From NCBI GenBank assembly GCA_036936605.1, contig JAUPFV010000005.1:234513770-234577769 (forward strand): a stretch of 64,000 nt of DNA, in the 5' to 3' direction. The position numbers and the translations under genes are program-made. Source of the stretch: Limnanthes douglasii subsp. nivea (lineage: Eukaryota; Streptophyta; Magnoliopsida; Brassicales; Limnanthaceae). The notes beneath the pieces were generated by a model that worked only from the letters and a program-made list of their open reading frames with translations, searched no databases and was not told where the DNA came from. Shown here piece by piece: positions 11,581-23,405 of the stretch. Position 1 is the first letter of the stretch. Each line of letters opens with the position of its first letter.

Positions 11581-12684
11581 GACTATTCATTGTTGTAATT
11601 GGTATCGTGAGCATTGATGATTCTGACAATTGGCTGTGGTTTTTTAGATGTTTGAAACCTCATATGTTGGAGCGCCAAATCATATTTCTTTCCGACCATA
11701 ATTCCGGCATAATTAATGATGTTTCTGTCTTGTATCCAAACTGTTTTCATGTGTACTATTATTACCATCTTGTTCAGAATTTGAGAAAATCTCTGAAACA
11801 TACTAATAAAGACTATAAGTCTAGAATGTTAAGTTTCTTCCATCAATGTGCTTATTCTCACATCCAAGATCTTTTTAATAATATAGTAATAGATTTTCTA
11901 TGTGAAGGTGGTTAGAGAATTAAAAAAAAAATTGGAAACTTACCTTCGGATAAGTATGCTCAAGCATACGTTAAATGGAAATGATACGGGGCTATGGCTT
12001 CTACTACGGCCGAATCTTTTAACGCACATATCAAAATATACTGCGGCCTACCCATTCTTGAGTTGATTGACCGGATTAGAGTCTTGCTTATGACTTAAGT
12101 TTTACGAAGATACCAAGAGGGGTTAAGCTAGAGTACTAATTTATTCCCCGAGTATGAAAGAAGCTAAAGCAGAATATTGAGAAATTTCGAACTTGGATAG
12201 TACGTAAGTCTTCTGTAGCCTTGTTTAAAGTCTTTTCAGACCCTGTAATGGTTGTTAATTTTTTGGATTTCAAATGTTCTTGCGGAGCATGGCAACATGA
12301 GTTTTTTATATGTCCTCACGCTTTAGCGACAATTCAGTATACCAACAAAGATCCTCTAACTATAATAGAGTTGTTCTTCACGTTTAACAATTACATGTCA
12401 AGTTACCCTTTCAACATACCGACGATAACCGATTTTGGCAAAGGATCAAGCTCTAACGATCCGTTAGAGGTGGAAATTCTGCCTCTTACTTTGAAAATAC
12501 GCCCCAGAAGGCCTAATAAAAAATGAATCTCGTCTAGAGGAGAAGTGACAACCAAGCAGTTGATGTGTGGCCGTTGTTCAAAATTATGTCATAACAGGAG
12601 GACCTATAAGGTTCCAGTTTAAAGATCAATCTGTTGGGTATATTAATCTTTAATATCGTGCGTGTTGTAGACAATACACTAAAC

Positions 12685-12908
12685 AATTTGAGAGTTGTTT
12701 ATTATACACATTGTGAATTGTTTGTATTGCAATATGTAAATGCATGTTGTTTGTATACTCTCAGATAACAAACAAACAACTCCCATAAAAGAACAACAAC
12801 AAAATTACCTTATAGCTGCAAACAACTCTCAGATAACAGTTGCAAACAACTGTCAGATAATAGAGTTGCAAACAAATCTCAGGTATATTCTGAGAGTTGT
12901 TTGCAACA
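12685..12908. repeat. GAGTTG/CAACTC hairpin array, 3' side
   Basis: Degenerate units of the same repeat, including GAGAGTTGTTT in reverse orientation at 12890-12903 and again at 13122-13135. Together with the 5' array it brackets the transposase gene. Confidence 0.85.
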
Positions 12909-12918
12909 ATATCAAAAT

Positions 12919-12927
<9 letters not shown>

Positions 12928-12989
<62 letters not shown>
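12928..12989. repeat. (TA)n microsatellite
   Basis: Uninterrupted TA run of about 60 bases between the 3' hairpin array and the gypsy fragment. Confidence 0.95.
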
Positions 12990-12991
<2 letters not shown>

Positions 12992-13153
12992 ACGACGATG
13001 CGATTTGTTTACATGTCCTTATCTTGAGTCTCTAAAACAGAGGGAATGTGAATCGTTTGTATATTATTTCCTTGATAGTTGTTTGAAAATAGACTAAAAG
13101 AGATCTTTGTAACTGTAACCTGAGAGTTGTTTGCAAAATATCAATGTTTCATT

Positions 13154-15060
13154 AAATGGGGGATTTTGGAGTCTGTAAAAGTGAGGATACCAATCAATCC
13201 GGAGACCCCCATGGATTGCAAATTGAATGAAGTGGTAGTATATACTGAAGTGATGAACTGGAGACTTCGGTTCCCTTTAGACCCAGAGATTGTCAGATAC
13301 TTTCATCTGGTCAAACTATGCCCCAGTTAGCTAAGCCCCAACGCCAAATGGAGCAGTTTGCTGTTGTAGCAAGTCTGCGCAAGAACCACCAAATCCTCTT
13401 CTACCACTACAATATGGGGAATGATTTTAAGGTTGTGGACGACCTGCTAGAGTCCAAAAAACCTTGGAGAACACAGTTTATTTTTGTCAGTGGGACATGG
13501 GAGAATGGTAGGAAGATCAAGGCCAACACAAATTCTAGCTTGCTGACCAGCAGATGGAAAAATACTGGTAAGTTTTTCTTTCTTTTCCTTTTTTACTTCT
13601 TAAGCTGCAACTTTTCATATTCTGACTAATTTACTATCTCTCGTCAGTTCTTCCGAAGGATTTCACAAGCCACTTGGAAGAAGGGTAAAAGACTTGTGGA
13701 AATCTTAATGCATGAGCTTCGTAGAATTAGGGGAATGCCTTCCACAACTGCTTCAAGTCGAGAAACTTTGTGAGGTCTCACCTATGGAACACCACATACA
13801 GAAGAGACCTTTCATGGGATGAGCTAACCACCTCCCATCCTACCGATATAATACTGAAAATGACAGAGAAAGGCTACAACAGACTTAGCTCAAATAGCTA
13901 CGGAGGGGACTGGTTCGGGGAACCAAGGTGGTATCGATGTGGCCTTGCTAAAGGAAGTAGAAGTTAAGACAATAAGGGAAGCCGGAGGGTCAAAGAAACC
14001 ACCAAGGCCTCCCAAAAATGATAAAAAGCGCAAGGCCAGCAGTGACGAGAAAGCTGCCAAGAAGAAAAAGGTTACTCTCGGGGAAAAATAATCCTTTGCC
14101 TCACAGAAAACCCACCACCATTTCTTTCTGACCCTACTCTGTAAGAAGAAATCCCAACAGACCTTTAGTCCGAACAGATTGCTGGTGGAAGAAACGACGA
14201 AGTGGGCCTTTCTACCCTTGAAGACATCGGTCTGTATTTTAATGACTTTGATAAGGATGATTTTGCAGGTCCTTATCGTCCCTCCAGCTCTTCTAACATG
14301 GTAACCTACAATGGGAAATATTTCTCCATATCCAGAGAACAAGATACCTTAATCTATGCTCTCCTTGGTTATATTCAGCCAGTACTCGATTTGGAGAGGT
14401 AGGTAAAAATTCAAACCAATGCTATCAACTCTCTCACTATTGACAAGAAAACTCTGTTAGATAGTCTTCTAAGTGCTCATCAAAGCATAAAGGTGCTGAA
14501 AAAGGAAAAGGAGGATTTGGAAACCAAGCTAACCGCATCGAAAACAGCCAATACTGAGCTTCAAACTAAGTACTCCGGCCTGGAGACTTCTTCCTCACAA
14601 AACCTTATAACTTTGAATGAGCAGCTGAAAACCAAGGATGTTGTTATCCAAACCCTAACCAACGAGAATATTAAGTTGTAGGGCACTGTTTCGGAGATGA
14701 CCAAGGAAAAAGAGGCCCTGGAAAGTCAGCAAGAGAAAGCTATCAAAGCAGGTATTGAATAATATCCAAATGGAGTAGTAGACTCCTTTGAAAAGAGAGA
14801 CAATGGGATTAAATTCTACATCGTATTTCAATTCCATGAGACCTTTCCTAAGAGAGCCCTTGGTCCCTTATGGAAGTATGTGGAGTATGATGACATCCCA
14901 TTTCATACCTTGGAAGATGGTGATAAGCACAACTACGCTAGTGGAGTTGATTCCACTGATGATAAAGAAGGAACGGGGGAGAGTTCAAGTTTTGAACTCA
15001 AGGGTCCCAAAGAAGATGGTGGTGAAGAAAAATCTGAAAGAAACAAGCCCTAAGGTTTTA
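13154..15060 (+). pseudogene. Extra (antisense) ORF of the gypsy fragment
   Basis: Partial copy of the Transposase_28/plant-mobile-like gene that these elements carry opposite to pol. It starts mid-domain (GILESVKVRIPINPETPMDC). It has a 54-base deletion near 13340 against the element II copy, then NFKVV-type sequence (NDFKVVDDLLESKKPWRTQF). An intron of GT-AG form lies at 13568-13647. After it come LPKDFTSHL, a basic block (KKPPRPPKNDKKRK), an acidic segment and a coiled coil (LKKEKEDLETKLTA). Stops at 14400, 14679 and 14758 are shared with element II. Role unknown; the domain family is associated with plant retroelements. Confidence 0.7.
13568..13647 (+). other. Intron in the extra ORF (fragment copy)
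   Basis: GTAAGTTTTTC...CTCTCGTCAG between WKNT and LPKDFTSHL, 80 bases, phase 1. Same position as in elements I, II and III. Confidence 0.75.
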
Positions 15061-15559
15061 TCATGTAATTTCTATTTTATGAACAATTAAAAGTTCTTGG
15101 ATGGCCAAGACATATTTTGTACTACTTTTCGGTTCAAGTCTGAACATCTTTGATTTATCCAATTTCCCTTTCGTTTAACACTTTTCTTTAAATCTTTTAT
15201 GGTTAATGTTTAAGTAGCCCCTAGAATTTCAGAAGTATTGAATTGAGAGTGTTTAATATCTCCAATCACATATATTTAATAGTCATGATCAATCACTAAG
15301 TTTATCAGATCTATTCAAGATCACTTAGAGATCCGGGGTGTTGAATAAGTGATTCATACTTAAATTGAATTGAAGTAAAATCACACCAAACTTTTGAAGA
15401 ATGCATAATGTATTATTGAGAAAACCGGACACCTCATTAAAACCTCACTGCGCCATCAGGGTAGGAAAGAGTATGCCCCTTAATATTTATATTGGTATTT
15501 AACAAGTAAATGTTTACATAAAAAAATTATTCTAAATATAACCTGAGATGTTACACATT

Positions 15560-18500
15560 CCATGGGTGCTTCAAAGCTCTTCCTTCTTTATCTCGAAGCC
15601 TATATGTCCAAAGTTTGACTTTTTCACAAACCTTATAAGGGCCTTCCTAGTTCGGAGCCAGTTTACTGAATTGCCCCTCCTTGGTATATAAGAAGTCTTT
15701 TCTTAATACTTTATCCCCTGTTTGAAATCTCTTCTTTTGACTTTGGAAGCAAATCTTCTCCTCATCAAGCCTTGGTAGTGCGCTGTTCTCAAGTGGTCTT
15801 TAACCCTTCTTTCCTCTACTAAGTCCCATTGATTCCTAATTGCGGCCTCATTAGCCTGTTCGTAATAGTTATGGACCATGTATTATGGTAAAGTAGCCTC
15901 TATGGGGGTAATTTCATCCATCCCATACACCAAGGCAAAAGGAGATTCTTATGTAGCAGGCCGATGAGTAGTTCGGTAGGCCCACAATATTTCTTATAAA
16001 TAGCTTTGACATTTCCCCGCATCCCCCTCTAAATTCTTCTTTAATCCAGACAAAATGGTTATGTTTGCAACTTCAACTTGACCATTTGCTTGGGGATGGA
16101 AAGGAGAAGAAAAACAATGCTGAATGCCTCTAGAGGCACAAAAATCCTCCATGTTTTTGTTTCAAACTGTGGCCCATTGTCTGTGGTAATCTTTTGGGGG
16201 ACTCCAAATCTGCAGCATATATTAGATAAGATAAATTTAATAACAGCCTTTGACGTGGTACCAACAAAGGGACTTGCCTCTATCCAATTTGAGAAATAGT
16301 TAATAGCAACTATAATAGTTCTACACCCCTCGAATGTCATAGGTAGAGGTCCAACTAAATACATCCCTCATCTAGCAAAAGGTATTGGCTCAGAAATAGA
16401 CTCCATAGGTACTGCTGGTGCATGAATTTCATTCACATACCTTTGACATAGATCATATTTCTTTAGCATCTGCCATTATGGTTGGCCAATAGTATCCCAC
16501 AGTGTGTTGAGCCTTCCCCATCATGTAGTTCGGATAAAACAACTTGGGATTCTTCGAATCCAAACAGCGTAGGAGAGGTCTGTTGAAATAAATTTTATAA
16601 AGAATTCCTCGTATTATCAAAAAAACCACAAGCCTTGTGTTTAATCGTTTTTGCCACAGCTTTATCTGAAGGCAATGTCCCGTCAGAAATGTATTGAATG
16701 AGGGTATATCTCCAATCCTAAGCCTGGATCACATGTATATTCATATTTTCTCCATCCTCTTTTTTCTAATCTAACTGTATAGACGGATATTCTTGTATGA
16801 GAATCCAATGGTATGACTCAGAATATGCTATAGTTGCTAGAGAGTCTGTCAATGTATTCTCCGATCTAGGAATATGATCATAGCAAACACTTTTGAAGCT
16901 TGCTGCCACTTCTTTCAAAATGAGTAAGTACTTAACTAGTTGTGCTTTCTTGGCCTCAGACGGACCTTGGGCATGGTGGATGAGCAATTGAGAGTCACTC
17001 ATTAACCAGACTCTCTTAGCTCCACAGAGGAGAGCTAATTGAAGACCAGCTATAGCTGCTTCATATTCGGACTCATTGTTAGAGGCCCTAAATCCAAAAC
17101 ATATAGTTTGATACATTTTGTCACCATACGGAGAGTTTAAGCAAATTCCACCTCCACAGCTCATAGTGTTTGATCCACCATCAGTTCGGACCTCCCACTA
17201 TGTCTTGACATTATCTTCTGAAGTTTGTTTAGAGCACCTGTCTGCATGGAATTCTACCAAGAAATCAACCACTGATTGAACTTTAATTGTCATTCAGGGG
17301 GGAAATAAATGTCATAGTCACCTAATTATACTGACCACTTGGTCATTATGCTTGATATATCTACCTTTTGAATAACATTCTTTAGTGAGAAAGACGTTCA
17401 GACAATAATAGAATGCGATTAGAAATACGACATCATCTTTCTTGGTACTATCATTAAGGCTAGTGCCAACTTTTCCCACTTTAGATATCTTCTTTCACCA
17501 TCCAACAAACTCTTACTGATGTAGTACACCGGACGAGGATTATTGTCCACTTCTCTTAGCAAGACAACACTTATAGCACATTCTGACACAACCACGTATA
17601 CATAAAGCTTTTCTCCTTGAACGGGCTTGGAAAAAAGTCTTTGGTGAGGATAAGTGTTTCTTTATTTCAACAAAGGCATGGTCACACTGTGGGGACCAAT
17701 TGAAGTCTTTAGCATTTTTCAATATTTGGAAAAAAAAGCGTACTTGTGTGATGAACTTGAAATAAATCTATTTAATGCAGCCAACCTTCCGGTGAACCTC
17801 TGAACTTCTTTAACATTTCGAGGAGGATCCATTTCTAATAGTGCATTAACCTGATCCGGATCAGGCTCGATACCTTTCTTATTTATTATGTAACCCAAAC
17901 TTTTTCCAGATCGGACCCCAAACACACATTTCTCTGAATTTAATTTTAAATTCACAGTTTCCAAGTTAGAAAACGTTTCTTGAATATCAGTTATGTGTAA
18001 ATCCTCCTCTAGAATTTTAACCATCATGTCATCTATGTATGCTTCCATATTTCTACCAATTTGATCAGCAAATATTCTGTTCACCAACCTCTGATAAGTG
18101 GCCCCAATATTCTTTAATCTGAAGGGCATTACTTTGTAGCAGTGGAGACCTCTATCTGAAATAAAAGTTGTGTGATCTTGATCATTCGAATTCACTTGTA
18201 TCTGATTATACCCTGAAAAGGCATCCATGAAGGACAACAACTTATTTCCAGATGTAGAGTCTACTACCTGATCTATCCAAGGGACAGGATAAAGATCCTT
18301 TGGGCAAACTCTATTGAGGTCAGTGAAATCAATACACATACGTCATTTGACATTATTTTTACTAACACCGGATTGGCAGTCTATAAAGGATATTGGGACT
18401 CTTTAATGTGCCCCATCTTGGTCATCTGATCAACCTCTTGAACTATCACATCTGCTTTTTCCTTAGAAAAAGCTCTTCTTTTTTGTACAACAGGTGCAAC

Positions 18501-19143
18501 ATCGCTCCGGATAGATAACTTATGTGAAATAACATTCGCTGGTACCCCGGTTATATCATTATTGCACCAAGCAAACACATGCTGATTGTTTAGCAAAAAA
18601 AACAACAACTTCTTCTTTAACTCTGGCACCATCTTGGAACCAATCTTGACATTCTTACCTTCTGCAAGGGAGTGAATTTCAACTTCTTCAATGGGTATTA
18701 TGACACTAGGAGCCTGTCTGGGGTCATCAATCTCACTTTCCTCGGCAGAATGCTTTGGTAACTGCTAATATTTATTAATTTGAACTGCCCCCAATGTCTT
18801 AGGAGCAAGAGTTATTGCATAGCACTCTCTGGCTATCTTATGACTACTTTGGACAATGCCTACTTGTCCCTAAATTGCATACTTTGATGGACTATTAAGG
18901 CCACATCATGCATTCTGGAAAGCCAAGACCTCCCAAAAATTGTGTTGTATTATGTGGGGCAATCTACCATAACAAATAGAACCCTCGCCATCTTTTTAAA
19001 AGGCCCTTTGCCCAACAACACTTCTTCTTCAAACGCCTCAATTACATCTGCAGGACTACTTGTGAAGCCCACAATAGGTATGTCCGAACGTTGAATAACA
19101 ACCGGATTCCTCATCTGTTCGTAGAAGCTTAAGAACAGGATGT
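15560..19143 (-). pseudogene. Ty3/gypsy pol (PR end, RT, RNase H, integrase), decayed
   Basis: Leftward order is that of a Ty3/gypsy pol. Protease end: RSDIPIVGFTSSPADVI (19090-19020). RT N-terminus: HVFAWCNNDITGVP (18590-18540). RT core: CIDFTDLNRVCPKDLYPVP, FMDAFSGYNQIQV, and the catalytic YIDDMMVK at about 18025-18045. RNase H: GGGICLNSPYGDKMYQT, NNESEYEAAIAGL, and DSLATIA (17160-16820). Integrase core: IIVAINYFSNWIEASP, FGVPQKITTDNGPQF (16330-16140), with PLPMTFEGCRT. Frameshifts and stops occur throughout, including a TGA just ahead of RMCIDF that element II shares. Confidence 0.85.
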
Positions 19144-20440
19144 GTGTCAAGTTATATTTACAATGAACAGAAGGTGTCGTTGGGTACCAGTGACCCATTA
19201 ATACAATTACTCTTTATTGGATTATTGTTTATAGTCAATTAATACAACTAAACGCAACCCAAAAATTGGTATAAAACCGAGAGATAATTCCCTTATTAGT
19301 AGTTTTGTATTTCTGGAAAACTAGTCGATGCAGTAATAAATTGAGCCTTTCACCTTGTCTTCGGACGTCGATTTGGACGTATTTGAATTGTTAGCTCGAG
19401 GTGATGATCACTGAGGGATGTGTTCTGAATTTCGGCCATATGCTTTATTGGAGGCAGATTTGTCGTTTCTTCAGACCATTAAAAATTAAACTAATGTGAT
19501 TATGAAATTTACTTTTAAGCATTTAATGTTGTAGTGTCCCTTTGTCTCGTTTGAAACTCGCATAAAAACTAAATATGATTTTCAATAATTTAGAAAATCT
19601 TCATATTAGCTTCCGTATATTCCAAGACAAGACCTACAACTGCTGATACATGTTCATCTTATTTTACCTAAGGTGAGGCCTGGTTATTGCTCGCATCCAC
19701 GTGCCTATAGGGTGTCTTGTCATTTTATCTCCTTGAAAAACCTGTAATGATCACTCTTAAAGGAAAAATATAATGCTGCAAAAATGTTTATGACCACACC
19801 AATATATATATATATATATATATGTATTATCATAAAATGTTTAGAAAGGATTTTGAGATTCGTTTTGAAAAAAATCATTTTTCATAAGTATGAAGTATGT
19901 TGCTAAAAATTTAAGAGATGATAAATCTTCCATTCATCTTGGTTTTTATGTCAATCAAGACGTAATTTCGATTAAAGGAGTTGTGAAAGATTTTGATCTC
20001 AACAAAGTTGGTGAATTGGATTTGATTTAAACAAGTATCATGAAGATGAAGGTGAAAAAGAAGATGATGGTTTTCAAAATGAGATGAAAAAAAGTAGTTC
20101 GACATATGTTATAAATATATCTTTCCAAATTTTATTGATCCAATTTGTTTTATGTCAAATATATTTATACTTTAAAGTTTTATGTTATTTGGTGGTTTTG
20201 TTTTTAGATAGATGAAAATCGATGCTTATCTTAGATACGATTAATTATGTAAAACTGATTTTTTTAGCAATTTATAGATAAATTATGATAACCAACTCTA
20301 TTTATTTTTTTGTGTTTAATTATCATTTTAATTAAACTGAAATAGATGTATATGAGATATTATAGGAAAATATTTGAATTAACTTTATTTGCAAAGATTT
20401 TTTTATAAAATATTTTAAGAAATTTTTGTACAATTTTTTT
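19144..20440. other. No gene recognised; short (TA)n at 19802-19823
   Basis: Just outside the gypsy fragment. One plus frame at 19905-20027 (IHLGFYVNQDVISIKGVVKD, then DLNKVGELDLI) looks protein-like and sits upstream of the transposase remnant at 20470, so it could be its N-terminus; this is a guess. Bases 20351-20456 are repeated around the MULE-like element further on. Confidence 0.4.
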
Positions 20441-20469
20441 ATTTTAAATAGGAGTATGGGTTCATAATA

Positions 20470-20770
20470 ACTATGGTACAGTTAAGCGGTCTTTAGAGCA
20501 TCTCTCACTTGCTCCCGAAAGAGGCGATGTTAAGCGACACAAACCGGCAAAATTTACTGACCTAGAAAAATCTCTTTATGAATGGATTCTTTAATATCAA
20601 GAACATATGAATATGATAGGTGAACTAATCATCGAGAAGGCGAAAAAGCTCAGAAGTTCTTACCATGCTAAGGAAATTAGAGACGAGATTCAAGGGGAAA
20701 TTGATTTCAACAAAAAACAAAAGACAGTTAGTCATTTTTCAAGAAACTTTCATAAATCATTCATGTAATA
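20470..20770 (+). pseudogene. CENP-B/pogo-type helix-turn-helix transposase remnant
   Basis: One frame reads TVKRSLEHLSLAPERGDVKR, HKPAKFTDLEKSLYEWIL, stop, YQEHMNMIGELIIEKAKKL, SSYHAKEIRDEI. The pattern of an aromatic- and Leu-rich helix ending in EWI followed by about 12 residues and ELI.EKAKKL is that of the second DNA-binding helix-turn-helix of CENP-B, Tc5 and pogo proteins. The nuclease domain is absent. One internal TAA and lack of downstream sequence make it a fossil. Confidence 0.5.
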
Positions 20771-21507
20771 TCATATATATAAGGAATTATTAATTTATAT
20801 ATTATATGTGGTCTAAAGAAATTATCAAAAATATATTATCTTATAATTTTAGCGGATTATTAATTTAGCACCCTATCCCCGAGTCGGGACTGACCAAAAA
20901 TATTATGTTAGAGAGTTTATTAAATAATCGAGTATTAATTTATCGAGTTTCTACTGCATATAAGATATTATAGAAAAATATTTGAATTAACTTTAGGCCA
21001 AAGCTTTTTCCTCCATGTTATTTTTTATTTCCTCCATAATTTGAAAAAAGCCAAAGCTATTTCCTCCATGTTATTTTTTATTTCCTCCATCATTTGAAAA
21101 ATCCTCCATGATGTTATTTCCTCCATAAAGGAAGTTACAAAATTGCCCTTTTACCCATTTTTTCTTCACAAAACTATTATCCTAACATACCCATCCAATT
21201 TAGTACAGCAAAACCCATTCTTCACCCTAGAGAACTACCTTACAAAGAAGAAAACCTATTTTTCACTTATCACTACCTTACAACAACTAATTCGAAGATA
21301 GAGAAAGCTTGGAGAAAGAAATTCTAGGTTCTTCCCCATTATCAAATTTAGGGTTTGTAGTTAGATTTTGTTGTTCGATTTCGATTATGGTTTGAAGTTA
21401 GATTTCTATGTTAGATTCTATTAGGGTTTCATTTGGGGTTTGATTTCATTGTTAGAATCGATTAGGGTTTGATCTTGGGTTCGCCTTGGGATATTCTACT
21501 GTTCTGA

Positions 21508-21582
21508 ATTTTTTTTTGCCCACTGAGCATGTGATTCCGAGTAGGGCACTCGGAATCACATGCTCAGTGGGCAAAAAAAAAT
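21508..21582. repeat. Perfect 35-bp palindrome
   Basis: Arms 21508-21542 and 21548-21582 are exact reverse complements around a 5-base loop AGGGC; the core is TGCCCACTGAGCATGTGATT and its complement. It sits inside unit 1 of the MULE-like element. Confidence 0.95.
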
Positions 21583-21892
21583 CAGGATAGTGTGTGTGAT
21601 TGATATATAAAGATGGATGGTAGAAAAAAGAAGAAACTTTTAGGTGGTTATAAAACAGGGATTAGAAGTCTGTACTACGTCTCCGTAAGTGCACCTTTGG
21701 TTGAACTATTGAATACGGTAAATGCTAAAAGATCGTTAACACTTGGTAGCAAACAGGTTTAGGTGTAGACATGTATACAAATAAATTATGTTGCCTACTT
21801 TTTTCGTATCTTATTTATCACAGAATTGAAGACGGCAATAGGTTGATTATATTTAATAGCGAGCACCATGCTTTTCTTACACTGGTGTTTTA

Positions 21893-22070
21893 CACTTGAT
21901 TCCGAGAGGGCCACTCGGAATCAAGTGCAATGCCCGAGTAAACAAATTATCACATAATCTAACGAGACAGAGGGTTTGCAACTGATTCCGAGTGGCCCTC
22001 TCGGAATCAGTTGCACATTTTTTTAAAAAAATTACACCTGATTCCTAATTCCCGGCTCGGAAATAGTTGT
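21893..22070. repeat. GATTCCGAG/CTCGGAATC hairpins, unit 1
   Basis: Two strong hairpins: 21893-21927 (14-bp arms, 7-base loop) and 21977-22015 (16-bp arms TGCAACTGATTCCGAG, 7-base loop TGGCCCT). A third decayed copy (CCTGATTCCTAATTCCCGGC) follows near 22036. Confidence 0.9.
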
Positions 22071-23203
22071 TTTTTTTTTCAGAACTGTAAAAATGGGTTT
22101 AGCTGAAAAAAATAAGTTTCAAAATAGGTCTTTTCAAGCTACGAATTTGTAAAACGTAAAAACAAGTTTAAATTACATTGTTTGTCGATTGAGTGTTGTT
22201 CTCCGGCTTTGTTTGGGTTTTTTCATTTTTCATGATTAATCTTCAATAAAATTGAAGTTCTTTGTTTTAGGGTTAATTTTAGAGGTAGAATCATATATCT
22301 TGGATTAAAGTTAGGTTAATGCTGTGTTTTTTAATATATGACTTTTAATTAGATAAATGGCATCTAGTGATAAATTTGAAATAAAAATAAGGGTAATTTG
22401 GTAAAAGCAAGTCACTAGTGTTTTTGAAAGTTTGAAAGATGGAGGAAATAAAAAATAACATGGAGGAAATAGCTTTGGCCTTTGAAAAATTCTCCATGAT
22501 GTTATTTCCTCCATAAAGAAAATTACAAAATTGCCCTTTTACCTATTTTTTCTTCACAAAACCATTACCCTAACATACCCATTCTATTCAGTACAACAAA
22601 ACCCATTCTTCACCATTATCACCACCTTATTTTACAATCAAACACATAAAAAATTGATTTTTTTAGATGAACATATTTTTAACACAAACCCTTCACGACA
22701 TACAACCAAAAAATAATATTAAAAATTCCACTAAGTTTTGTAATAACTGTACAAAACAAAATTGTTCAAGATACTACATGTTCTTGAAACTGTTCATATA
22801 AACGAACCTCCGACATTTCTCTCATCCACACAAACCAAGACCACCAAAAGCTGATTCCAAGTTTGAACCTAAAACCTCGAGCTGATGAAGACTATGGTTC
22901 TTCTCAGCTTTAGATCAAATAATAAATTACTTACAGCTTTTATTGTGTCAATGTAACCCTTTGTTGCTGTTTCCGGACACCAAACTAGCTTCATTTTCTG
23001 TCTTTCTTGATATTTTTCTTATAAAACCTAACCTGTTCTTGTGCTTGGGTTCAAGTCTTTATTTATGTTTACGAAATCTGGGAAGATAAACAATGATTTA
23101 TAGGCAGAGAGAACAGGTTCAGGTTTGGATTTTTCTTGAAGACAAAACAAGTTGCGGTCTTGAAATATTCAGTACAGTATTTGAATTCAACTGTTTTGTG
23201 TCA

Positions 23204-23405
23204 GACAACCGATTCCGAGTGGCCCTCTCGGAATCAGTTGCGTTTGCATAAAACAATTGATTCCGAGAAACTGACTCGGAATCAGTTGCAACTTGGTTCA
23301 AACTTGAGACAACTGATTCCGAGTGGTCCTCTCGGAATCAAATGCACTTTTTTTTTTTTTAAATTGCACCTGATTCCTAATGCCCGGTTCGGAAATAATT
23401 GTTTT
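23204..23405. repeat. GATTCCGAG/CTCGGAATC hairpins, unit 2
   Basis: Three consecutive hairpins near 23206-23240, 23256-23290 and 23306-23340, each about 13-14 bp per arm, with loops TGGCCCT, AAACTGA and TGGTCCT, then a decayed copy at 23368. Same family as in unit 1. Confidence 0.9.

Larger units (their letters stand above)
9952..12526 (+). pseudogene. Mutator-like (MULE) transposase, decayed
   Basis: The family cuts and pastes DNA transposons with a DDE nuclease. The first ATG considered is 9952, just after a possible 3' splice site (TTCAATGCAG). Stops interrupt 10060-10380. At 10390-10770 is the plant MuDR DNA-binding region (GAAALTLSLCRYS...C...GCKWRLYAS, then IAHHTCSIIISHKHK and QSSVKQDYGLDIS). 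The first catalytic Asp region LYVDGTRLYDKYKGVFLS is frame-shifted at 10985-11040. Intron 11063-11580. The next exon gives LFIVVIGIVSIDDSDNWLWF and the second-Asp region FLSDHNSGIINDVSVLYPN with YYYHLVQNLR. Last comes a SWIM zinc finger CSCGAWQHEFFICPHA (about 12270-12320) and the tail RPRRPNKK. Stops near 10770, 11915 and 12100 make it inactive. Confidence 0.85.
13154..19143 (-). mobile_element. LTR-less Ty3/gypsy fragment, sister of element II
   Basis: About 6 kb matching element II (30606 onward on the left, to about 46180 on the right) at very high identity, but without LTRs, gag or the start of the extra ORF. Homology begins at AAATGGGGGATTT (13154) and stops at AACAGGATGT (19143). It carries GTGGTATCGATGTGG at 13930 where element II carries element III, so it is the empty site for that insertion. 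It retains about 0.7 kb of integrase that element II has lost. Confidence 0.85.

Noticed and set aside
20987..20998. PIF/Harbinger MITE with a 3-bp TTA duplication and GGCC ends
   Set aside because: The flanks fit a longer 9-bp duplication, and the empty-site copy at 20379-20387 places the join exactly, which favours a Mutator-like origin.
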